A stretch of DNA of 16,470 nt from an uncultured bacterium (GTDB lineage Bacteria; Actinomycetota; Coriobacteriia; Coriobacteriales; Coriobacteriaceae), in the NCBI GenBank assembly GCA_905215945.1, contig CAJMRZ010000015.1, positions 1 through 16,470 on the forward strand, given 5' to 3'. Positions 8,501 through 13,478 of this stretch are shown here, one piece after another (position 1 is the stretch's first letter; the number at the start of each line of letters is the position of its first letter). The notes beneath the pieces were generated by a model, which saw nothing but the letters and a program-made list of their open reading frames with translations, ran no database searches and was not told the origin of the DNA. A program made the translations under genes and the position numbers.

Positions 8501-8793
8501 CCGCGACCGTTAACGTGGTCGACGACGGCGAGGGCAACCTCAAGGCGAACGTTGCCTTTACCAAGGGCGACAAGAGCGTCGAGGGTATCGTGTTCAACAA
8601 CACGTACAAGAAGCCCGAGACGCCCGTGTCGACGCCCGATCCCGGCACGCCCAAGACCGTGACGAACATCGTCAAGACGGTCAAGGGTTTCCTGCCCACC
8701 ACGGGTGACCAACAGGCTGCCGCTCTGCTTATGGCATTTGTCATCGCCATGGCCGGCGTCGGAGCCTTGGTCTGGGGTATCCGTAAGCGCTAG
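2524..8793 (+). CDS. Giant cell-wall-anchored VWA/isopeptide-repeat adhesin (LPTTG)
   Basis: Secreted surface protein of 2089 residues, likely used for attachment to host or matrix. Order of parts: Sec signal peptide (1-~33, hydrophobic core GLLAVILAVVLVLPAAAFA); VWA domain (~113-355) with MIDAS D121-A-S-G-S125, T227 and D255; a link region to ~695; then about ten pilin-type isopeptide repeats starting near residues 696, 817, 943, 1079, 1198, 1323, 1478, 1619, 1796 and 1918. Repeats typically have a Lys strand (TKxLTGR), a central Glu (YxVxE) and an Asn near the end (FxNxY), the trio that forms Lys-Asn isopeptide bonds in Spy0128/FctA-type pilins. The C-terminus has LPTTG (2057-2061), a membrane segment and GIRKR, a complete sortase signal. 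The start has AGGGAG 5 bases upstream. The layout recalls RrgA-type tip adhesins, but no pilin partner or sortase gene is in the window. The ligand is unknown. Confidence 0.93.
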   Translation: MSKYTRGLLAVILAVVLVLPAAAFAMLPEANARSSTGMDGPIMTGKVVDPDTSGRWEIWAAGHGGNKVTTQNVGRIWTDKTVKATGENEESDFLTTLSAMSSTSNSTVTVTTPLDIVMVLDASGSMDDPMGGGDRTKRIDALKSAANSFINTIAKQNEAIEGVDRQHRVAIVKFAGDKTDKVGNDTYYQGQYKYNHSQVMKGLTDCSGGNVKALKDTVAGIKPSGATRADYGLELAGDITSGRADAKKIVVFFTDGKPTSYSEFDSDVANAAVTAAKKMKNGKATVYTIGIFSGADPAADPSKKGTSDVNKFMHAVSSNYPDATSYASDELGTRAENPDYYKSATNAEELKKVFDDISQAITSEPPYPTEIHKGYDETKSGYITFTDELGDFMQVDGFTEVVINGMSFTKASKTVNKETNTDTYEFSGKAKDLLITVQRAGDDNPRKGDIVTVNIPASLIPLSHFKTVDGKLSVDNVKPIQVKYASSVKSAALDNLFTPEKVAGLKNYIEHNTTVVDGTKTVSFYANKWSDGAMGDTVATFEPADTNRYYYFQKQTPIYADKDCTQPAKNSLADTGTYYYKDEFEERGSNGEAKPATAVIEFVGGDAAKFDGALVADEDGNLSFSVGTARLAFIDELHTTKGSVGGNSTGTATDVLNPKWNNVSAKATATHVNSYLGNNGKISFAYDMTPAMVNTKASFGLTKVLKGRDWTNADAFEFGLTSESGAPMPAARTATVRKADLDQGKAAIDFGTIEYTEPGTYVYKVSEKHAGTTIDGIAYSKNVAEITVTVAPDKKGELSAGVKVTSGETEFKNVYATNPVESSVTDQITVTKSLTGRDLTADEFSFELLEIIDKEVKPVETVKNAADGKVTFSAIKYTEIGQHTYKLHEVKGNAGGIDYDDAVYTIVTTIADNGKGQLVATHELKDAKDVKSIEFKNAYTTNATEASLAGIKNLQVDDALTPADITGKFTFTVTGEEGAPMPASTSVHNDVDGKVDFGKIAFTLDDLNKALGEKPEKREHTFTYTVTESGEVAGVTNDAKLSRKVSFTVTDDGKGNLSVSRKPDGDVAFTFTNTYNVTPVETSVTDQITANKVLTGRNLMDSEFSFELVEGDKVVATGKNDAEGKITMGAVKYDKAGKHTYTLREANGGTTSKGITYSDAEYTIETTITDNGDGTLKAEHVLKDAKTATFKNTYSVTPTDADLDFDLSKAIDGREWTDGDEFGFTITAPDGAPLPDPATVTVSKHDAKDGIAAIKFGKIRYTAAGTYKYEIRENAGNTVGMTYDSHVATAEVTVTEDGEGKLTANVTKKENGRFTNTYRTELNYTAAGGLWLSKYLDGRPMTEGQFTFTVTPADEASANALGLLPGANNFKSPATAEATVGLIDILAGHEVKFTQADAGKTFKYTVAEKNDGQPGYTYDDAVRTVTIAIADDTAGTLTATTTVSGGPEGTHETVHKSGENKVEKALVPFHNSYSATTNTPGGTAAQVVATKTLTGRPMADGEFWFGIAYQGELVAYENLKPNIGGHVSFDTLHYDTKMLANLEAAGLAYRTDKDGKLAWTINYTAYEDLFGLPNGVSATTWSFGFKVIVVDNGDGTLTATVDYGGVEPLFENVYGAEAVDAALTGTKKLQAAEGLTPADITGKFTFTVTADEAGAPMPERTTATNDAAGNVGFGKIHFTLEDLNRALGVTIDASDDASSDAEANTGEAEVDADAAETDESNDESDPATPTAPRSHTFTYTVTESGSVPGVTNDPNATRKVSYTVTDDGAGHLSVVRNGDDGADFTFTNTYVVAPTDSSVTDQVKTVKRLTGRDLATGEFTFELLEDGVVVASGTNDANGNVTLSPIHYEAPGTHTYTLREARPNALSLYKGVTYDGTTYTVVTTVSDNGDGTLAATHKLEGTTESAGFTNKYHAMPTQVSIGAIKVLEGRELKKDEFSFKLVGEDIESTVTNDADGKINFDKLEYDEPGTYVYTVSEVKGDEAGMTYDKSVFTATVNVVDDGEGNLKANVAFTKGDKSVEGIVFNNTYKKPETPVSTPDPGTPKTVTNIVKTVKGFLPTTGDQQAAALLMAFVIAMAGVGALVWGIRKR
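7591..7725 (+). other. Acidic low-complexity insertion within adhesin repeat 8
   Basis: Residues 1690-1734 form a stretch dominated by Asp, Glu, Ala and Ser (for example DASDDASSDAEANTGEAE) ending in a Pro/Thr segment. The otherwise similar repeat 3 has only a short EKPEKRE loop at this point. The insertion sits between two strands of the domain, so it is a surface loop and not an inter-domain linker. Confidence 0.75.
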
Positions 8794-8805
8794 GCACGTC
8801 GACAG

Positions 8806-8831
8806 CGCCCGGGGCCAAAAGGCCCCGGGCG
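8806..8831 (+). terminator. GC hairpin after the adhesin gene
   Basis: A perfect 11-bp stem (8806-8816 with 8821-8831) with an AAAA loop, 12 bases after the adhesin stop. It has no T tract and shares the AAAA-loop style of the hairpin after echF. It probably acts together with the next hairpin. Confidence 0.65.
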
Positions 8832-8868
8832 GCCGGCAGGGCTAAATTCCGACCTACTCCTACCCCCA

Positions 8869-8910
8869 GCCGCCACGGAGGCATCTCCCTCCTCCGTGGC
8901 GGCACTTTTG
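8869..8910 (+). terminator. Rho-independent terminator after the adhesin gene
   Basis: A perfect 13-bp stem (8869-8881 with 8891-8903; arm GCCGCCACGGAGG) with a 9-base loop, followed by ACTTTTG. This is the best intrinsic terminator in the window and should end the monocistronic adhesin transcript. Confidence 0.8.
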
Positions 8911-8922
8911 TGTGCCGGGGGC

Positions 8923-9084
8923 GCCACGAAACCGGCCCATCTACTACGTTTAGCCCCTTACCCCCAACCATGCCAAAAAAAACGCGAAGACAAAACCGCA
9001 GGTAGAACGCCTGTGGTTTTGTTCAAAACGAAGGTATGGTCATGGGTATCGCGTCAAACGTAGTAGATGGGCCGATTTCGTGGC
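8923..9084. repeat. Long palindromic element B2
   Basis: A 162-base unit with 29-base arms (8923-8951 with 9056-9084) and a single C-A mismatch at 8932/9075. The central AAAACCGCAGGTAGA (8992-9006) forms an 11-bp hairpin with CTGTGGTTTTG, including one G-T pair. It is the sister of B1, in the same orientation, and is likewise followed by a C motif. Confidence 0.85.
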
Positions 9085-9097
9085 GAGCGGTTCCGGC

Positions 9098-9132
9098 TGA
9101 TCCCTTGGGGACGGAGGAAAACGGATCATTTT
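9098..9132. repeat. Hairpin motif C3
   Basis: TGATCC (9098-9103) pairs with GGATCA (9123-9128) around a GGGGACGGAGGAAAAC loop and is followed by TTTTG. It is nearly identical to C2 and sits at the same place relative to its B element. No clear outer stem is seen here. Confidence 0.6.
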
Positions 9133-9176
9133 GGTCCCGCGAGGCTGGCGGAGGCACTCGTCCAGGGCCGCCCGAA

Positions 9177-9330
9177 CAAAACTATGCCGGTTTACGGGGC
9201 TGAGTTACGAGTCTCCAACCATGCCGATATTCGTGAAAATAAAACCGCAGGTAGACGAGCCGTCATTTTGCAGAAAACGCGGGTATGGATGGGGGTCCTG
9301 AGTTTGGCCCCGTAAACCGGCATAGTTTTG
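9177..9330. repeat. Long palindromic element A2
   Basis: A 154-base unit with 24-bp perfect arms (9177-9200 with 9307-9330), inner pairing CCAACCATGCC/GGGTATGG, and the shared core AAAACCGCAGGTAGA (9241-9255), whose own hairpin is weaker than in the other copies. It is the sister of A1 in the same orientation. One arm base pair differs from A1 on both sides (T9191-A9316 here, A1907-T2031 there). Confidence 0.85.
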
Positions 9331-9370
9331 AAATGGCCTTAAATCGGTAGCAGCCATTTTGCTATGCCGG
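9317..9370 (-). other. Alternative hairpin at the 3' end of the regulator transcript
   Basis: CCGGCATAG (9317-9325), part of the right arm of A2, is also perfectly complementary to CTATGCCGG (9362-9370). Inside this pairing, AAATGGC (9331-9337) matches GCCATTT (9353-9359). On the - strand it lies 20 bases after the response-regulator stop. It could serve as a terminator or 3' structure for that operon and competes with folding of A2. Confidence 0.5.
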
Positions 9371-9390
9371 AACGGTCGGTCTTCGGGCAA

Positions 9391-10020
9391 CTACCCTCGC
9401 AGGTAGGCGATAGCGATCTGCGTGCGGTTGCGCAGGCCCATCTTTGCCAGGATTGAGCTGATGTGGTTGCGCACGGTGCCTTCGCCCATGTAGGCGGTGG
9501 CGGCGATCTCTTTGTTGTCGAGGCCGCGGGCGATGAGTTCGGCGACTTCGAACTCGCGGTCGGTCAGGCTGACAAAGGCCGCGGGCCGGCGGGTCGTGCC
9601 CGCTTCGACGCCCGTTCCGTCAAAATCGATGTCCTCGATCGCCTTGCCCTCGAGCACGCGTTTGCCGTCCATGACCTGCGCCAACGCCGGCGGAATGGCA
9701 GCGACATCGGTCTTGATCAGGTAGCCGCGGGCGCCCAGCTTGAGCGCCGACACAATGTACTCGTCATCCGAGAACGTCGTCAGAAACACCACGCGCGCCG
9801 CAGGGTCGTGCTCAAGGATCTCGCGCGCGGCCGAAAGGCCGTCGCGTCCCGGCATCTGGATGTCGAGCAGCGCAATATCGGGTGCGTGCTCGGCGTAGAG
9901 CGCCACCGCATCGTTGCCGTTGGCACCGGTGCCCACCACTTCGATCTGCGGCTGGGCGCCCAAGATAATCTTGAGCGAATCGACCACCAAGCGGTCGTCG
10001 TCGACAACGATGAGCCTCAT
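9391..10020 (-). CDS. NarL/LuxR-family response regulator
   Basis: Transcription factor of a two-component system. The 209 residues contain a receiver domain (1-~120) with acidic pocket D7, D8 and D9, phospho-acceptor D53 (LLDIQMPGRDG), T81/T82 and K103. A C-terminal LuxR-type helix-turn-helix follows (~148-207), with LTDREFEVAELIARGLDNKEIA and the recognition part GTVRNHISSILAKMG (quoted in pieces of the same domain). The start overlaps the stop of the kinase gene by 4 bases (ATGA), so the two are translationally coupled. The likely partner is the kinase upstream, and the likely target is the divergent ABC exporter at 11360-14670, by analogy with LnrK/LiaR-type systems. Its DNA site is not identifiable here. 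Confidence 0.93.
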   Translation of the reverse strand: MRLIVVDDDRLVVDSLKIILGAQPQIEVVGTGANGNDAVALYAEHAPDIALLDIQMPGRDGLSAAREILEHDPAARVVFLTTFSDDEYIVSALKLGARGYLIKTDVAAIPPALAQVMDGKRVLEGKAIEDIDFDGTGVEAGTTRRPAAFVSLTDREFEVAELIARGLDNKEIAATAYMGEGTVRNHISSILAKMGLRNRTQIAIAYLRG

Positions 10021-11162
10021 CGGCCCTCATCTCCTTGCTGTTTGGGAACGGTGGCAAACACACGCCAGCCGCCGGCGCCGGCACGCGGGCCGGCGGTGAA
10101 GGTGCCGCCAAGCGCCTCGATGCGCTCGCGCATGGAGGCGAGCCCCATGCCCTCTGCGGTGCCGCGGCCGCTTGCTTGGACCTCACCCACGCCATCGTCG
10201 GTAACAATGAGCTGGTAAAACGACGGATGCTCCATGCACCGTACGGTGACGGTCTGGGCGCAAGCGTGGCGCATGGTATTGGAGAGCGCTTCGCGCAGGA
10301 CCGCTGCAAAGCAGTTGGCGACGTTTGCGGGCGCATGTTCGGCCATAACTTCAAGCTCAATCTGCGGGCCGCCGTCCGAGCGTGTGCCTTCGACAATGCG
10401 TTCGAGCTGCACGGAAAGGTCGACGGCGTTGTCGTTGAGCGCGTGGACGCTGGTGCGCACAAGCTGGAGCGCCTCGTCAACCGTGCGTTTAACGTCGGCG
10501 AAATCGGCGGCGACGCCAGGCTCGTCGGCGTGGACCACGCGTAGGGCTTCGGCCTGCAGTGAGGCGCGCGTGAGCTGGTGCCCGACGTTATCGTGGATCT
10601 CGCGCGCGATGCGGGCGCGTTCGGCGAGCGTCGCGAGCTCGACTTCGTAGTCCTGGCGATCGGCAAGATCGCGGTTGCGCGCCTCGAGCGCGAGGGCTCG
10701 TTCCTGCAGCTCGTCGCGGGTGCGGCGCATGCGCCGCTGCTCGCGCTCCAACTGGGCGGTGCGTAGCGATAGCAAGGTGGCGGCAACCGAAAGGATGGCG
10801 GTTAACAGCAGCGTTCGGGTGGTGAGCACGCCACCACGAAGGTCCGCGACAAGCGCGCAGACAAACACGGCGCCAATCGCCAGCGCGGGCCAGATTCGTT
10901 CACGGCGAACGCGTCGCGCGATGTCATAGAGAGCGAGAGGCGCAAACGGCACAAACGGCGGCACGAAGACAGCCGCGATGATGCAGGCGTAGCTCGCGGC
11001 CTCGCTCACACGGCGGGCGCGGTTTCCCTGTACGACCTCGGCCAGCGAGGTGGCAATAACGCCAAGGCAAAACGCCGCGACCAGGCGAGCGTCCACAGCA
11101 AGACCCATGGCGGCCGCAATACAGCACGCCAGCACGATCGATTTGTCGAAAAGCCTGTTCAT
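10017..11162 (-). CDS. Membrane sensor histidine kinase (HisKA_3/NarX-DesK type)
   Basis: Sensor kinase of 381 residues. The N-terminal ~130 residues contain about five hydrophobic segments with short loops, so the signal is probably sensed within or at the membrane. A Glu/Arg-rich coiled coil follows (~135-180), then the dimerisation motif REIHDNVGHQL with phospho-acceptor H190, and an HATPase_c domain with N-box EALSNTMRHA (N295), DDGVG (322-326) and GMGLASM. The frame extends upstream to 11324, but the extra 54 residues are Arg/Cys-rich, non-membrane and unlike the family. The ATG at 11162 is preferred because the membrane domain begins there and a TACAAT box lies 6 bases before it. The gene overlaps the response regulator by 4 bases. 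Confidence 0.9.
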   Translation of the reverse strand: MNRLFDKSIVLACCIAAAMGLAVDARLVAAFCLGVIATSLAEVVQGNRARRVSEAASYACIIAAVFVPPFVPFAPLALYDIARRVRRERIWPALAIGAVFVCALVADLRGGVLTTRTLLLTAILSVAATLLSLRTAQLEREQRRMRRTRDELQERALALEARNRDLADRQDYEVELATLAERARIAREIHDNVGHQLTRASLQAEALRVVHADEPGVAADFADVKRTVDEALQLVRTSVHALNDNAVDLSVQLERIVEGTRSDGGPQIELEVMAEHAPANVANCFAAVLREALSNTMRHACAQTVTVRCMEHPSFYQLIVTDDGVGEVQASGRGTAEGMGLASMRERIEALGGTFTAGPRAGAGGWRVFATVPKQQGDEGR

Positions 11163-11168
11163 ACGGGT

Positions 11169-11174
11169 ATTGTA
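11169..11174 (-). promoter_or_regulatory. Candidate -10 box of the kinase operon (leaderless mRNA)
   Basis: On the - strand TACAAT is followed by 6 bases and then the kinase ATG, so transcription would start at or next to the start codon. No good Shine-Dalgarno sequence is present, which fits a leaderless message, common in actinobacteria. The -35 region is poor. The 197-base gap to the divergent ATPase must also hold that gene's promoter, which I could not place. Confidence 0.4.
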
Positions 11175-11359
11175 CGCGAAGCCGCGCGTGGTGGAGGGAC
11201 CGCCTGCGCAACCGTGACATTCCTCCCACGCGGCAAAGCGGGGACGTCGGCAGGCCGCACGGCCAAGCTCCGCACTCGTGACAAAGCTCACTGGTGCGCG
11301 CCGCTCGCTCCTGCGATGATGCAATCGTACCGGGCCGCAATCAACAGAAGGGCCGCCTC

Positions 11360-12281
11360 ATGACAGACATCGTCCACGTCGAAAACCTCGTCAAGCGCTA
11401 CGACGACCTTATCGCGCTCGACCACTTTAGCCTGAGCATCGCCCCCGGCGAGATCTTTGGCCTGCTGGGCCCCAACGGCTCGGGCAAGACCACGTCCATC
11501 AACTGCATTCTGCAGCTGCTCGCCTACGACAAAGGCACCATCGAGCTGTTCGGCGAGCCCATGACGCCCGCCCGCTACGACCTCAAGCGCCGCATCGGTG
11601 TGGTGCCGCAGCAGGTGGCGGTGTTTGACGAGCTTACGGTGCGCGAGAACATCGACTATTTCTGCAGCCTTTACGTCAACGACCGCAAGCGCCGCCGCGC
11701 GCTGGTGGACGAGGCGATCGACTTTGTCGGGCTGGGCGACTTTACCAAGTTTCGCCCCGGCAAGCTCTCGGGCGGCCTGGCGCGTCGCCTCAACATCGCC
11801 TGCGGTATCGCGCACAAGCCCGAGCTCATCTTCTTTGACGAGCCCACGGTGGCGGTCGACCCGCAGAGCCGCAACGCCATCCTGGAGGGCATCTGCCGCC
11901 TGCGCGACGAGGGCGCCACGGTGGTGTATACCAGCCATTACATGGAGGAAGTCGAGCAGATTTGCAGCCGCATCATGATCATGGACGGCGGACGTGTGCT
12001 GGCGCAGGGCACCAATGACGAGCTCAAACGCATGATTCAAATGGGCGAGCGCGTGACTGTCGAGGTCAGCGCCGTAGAGACCGCCACGGTCGAGCGGCTG
12101 CGCGCCCTCGAGCACGTGCTTTCGGTTGAGTTGTCCGGCGGCGAGCTCGTCTGCACCTGCGAAGCGAGCCCGCACAATTTGGTCGACATCCTCGACACGC
12201 TGCGCGCCGCCGATGTGGAGCGAGCCGCCGACCCTCAACGACGTGTTCCTCGAGATCACCGGCCGCGAGCTGCGCGACTAG
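11360..12281 (+). CDS. ABC exporter ATPase with an apparent frameshift near the 3' end
   Basis: ATP-binding subunit of an ABC-2 type drug/lipid exporter (CcmA/LnrL-like). Motifs: Walker A GPNGSGKTT (37-45), Q-loop at Q84/Q85, signature LSGGLARR (136-143), Walker B LIFFDE (156-161), H193. The start at 11360 has AGAAGG 8 bases upstream. In the starting frame the protein runs on to 12484 with a non-family Arg/His/Ala tail overlapping the next gene. The frame +1 from 12219 instead reads SEPPTLNDVFLEITGRELRD and stops at 12281, 9 bases before the permease ATG, which is the normal end for this family. So one indel lies at about 12212-12221. It is either a sequencing/assembly error or a real mutation altering only the last ~20 residues; the ATPase core is intact. 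Confidence 0.88.
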
Positions 12282-12290
12282 GGGACAGCC

Positions 12291-13478
12291 ATGTTCAACA
12301 CCATTATCATCACGGTCAAAACGCTGCTGCGCCGGCCGAGCACGTGGGTCTGGGGCGCCCTCTTTCCCATCGCGCTTTCCACGATGTTCATGTTTATGTT
12401 TGCGAACCTGAGCTCCGACGGCACGGTCGACCCGGTGCCGGTTGCCGTCGTGGCGGACAAGGTCTGGGACGCTTCGACCTTTAAGGATGTGGCGACGTCG
12501 CTTGCCAAGGAGGGCGACGACCAGCTGCTCGAGATCCACGAGCTCGACGACGCAGCCGATGCGAACCGTGCGCTCAAGGCCGGTGAGGTCGCGGGTATCT
12601 ATACGGTCGACGCTGCGGGCACGCCCAAGCTCACACTGCTATCGAGCTACGACAGCTCGCGCGCATCATCGGTGCTCACCGATCGCAGCATCCTGGAGAC
12701 GGTGGCAAGCTCGTATACACAAAATGCCGAGCTCATGTCCCAGATTGCCCAGGACAACCCGGCGGCGCTCGCCGACCCCGAGGCGGTTGCGCGCGCCCTG
12801 TCGCTCGAGGGCGGCACCCGCCGCGTAAGCCTGACACGCACCACACCCGACGGCACGGTCATCTACTATTACGCGCTCTTTGGCCTGGTCGCGATGATGT
12901 CTGCCGAGTTTGCCGCCTTGAGCGTCATCGACCTGCAGCCCAATCTGTCGGGTCTTGGCGCGCGTCGCTGCGTGGGCGGTCTTTCCAAAACGGCGTCGCT
13001 GGCCGGTATCTTTGTGGGCTCGTGGCTGGTCTCCTTTGCCTCGATGGCGATCGCGATCGGCTACGTGCGTCTGGTCGTGGGCGTCGACTTTGGCGGGCGC
13101 GAGGGGCTGTGTTTGGTGGGCGGCGCCGCTTCCGCGCTTGCCGCCACGGGCTTGGGACTCTTTGTGGGCACGCTTCCCGTTAAGGGCGGCAAGGCGTCCA
13201 AGTCTGGCATCCTCACGGGCTTTGCCACTACGTGCGCCCTGTTCGCCGGCCTCTACGGCGAGCCAGCGATGGCGCTTGCCGACGACGTCGCCCGCGCCTG
13301 CCCGGCTGAGTGCTGGCTCAACCCCGTCAAGCTTATCTGCGACATGTTCAACCGCCTGTATTTCTTTGAAGACTTGGGGCCTTTTGCCGTTCGCGCGGGC
13401 GCGCTGGTCCTCATGACGCTGGTGTTTGTTGCCGCCGCCACGCTGATTTTTGGAAGGAGCCGCTATGAGCACCTTTAA
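12291..13478 (+). CDS. ABC-2 type exporter permease, first subunit
   Basis: Membrane subunit of 395 residues. It has one N-terminal membrane segment (~17-40, WVWGALFPIALSTMFMFMFA), a large extracytoplasmic region (~42-185) and about five membrane segments in the C-terminal half, ending in LIFGRSRYEHL. This is the topology of the ABC-2/YhgE-LnrM group. The start has AGGGGAC 5-10 bases upstream and follows the ATPase stop by 9 bases. It overlaps the second permease by 14 bases. It likely pairs with that permease as a heterodimer around the ATPase; the substrate is unknown, possibly an amphipathic antibiotic or peptide. Confidence 0.87.
   Translation: MFNTIIITVKTLLRRPSTWVWGALFPIALSTMFMFMFANLSSDGTVDPVPVAVVADKVWDASTFKDVATSLAKEGDDQLLEIHELDDAADANRALKAGEVAGIYTVDAAGTPKLTLLSSYDSSRASSVLTDRSILETVASSYTQNAELMSQIAQDNPAALADPEAVARALSLEGGTRRVSLTRTTPDGTVIYYYALFGLVAMMSAEFAALSVIDLQPNLSGLGARRCVGGLSKTASLAGIFVGSWLVSFASMAIAIGYVRLVVGVDFGGREGLCLVGGAASALAATGLGLFVGTLPVKGGKASKSGILTGFATTCALFAGLYGEPAMALADDVARACPAECWLNPVKLICDMFNRLYFFEDLGPFAVRAGALVLMTLVFVAAATLIFGRSRYEHL

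Noticed and set aside
7228..8712. Second long - strand open frame (494 codons) opposite the adhesin
   Set aside because: Same explanation: mirror of the repeat codons, no ribosome binding site or recognisable protein.
8923..9330. Short open frames across B2 and A2 (for example 9067-9315)
   Set aside because: They run through palindrome arms and have no ribosome binding site or recognisable protein; the equivalent positions at B1/A1 do not keep the frame.
11163..11324. Upstream extension of the kinase frame by 54 residues
   Set aside because: The residues are Arg/Cys-rich and unlike a sensor N-terminus, they cover the likely promoter, and the membrane domain begins right at the internal ATG.
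13450..13464. TTG start for the second permease
   Set aside because: GGAAGGAG lies between it and the ATG at 13465, where it is ideally placed as that ATG's ribosome binding site.
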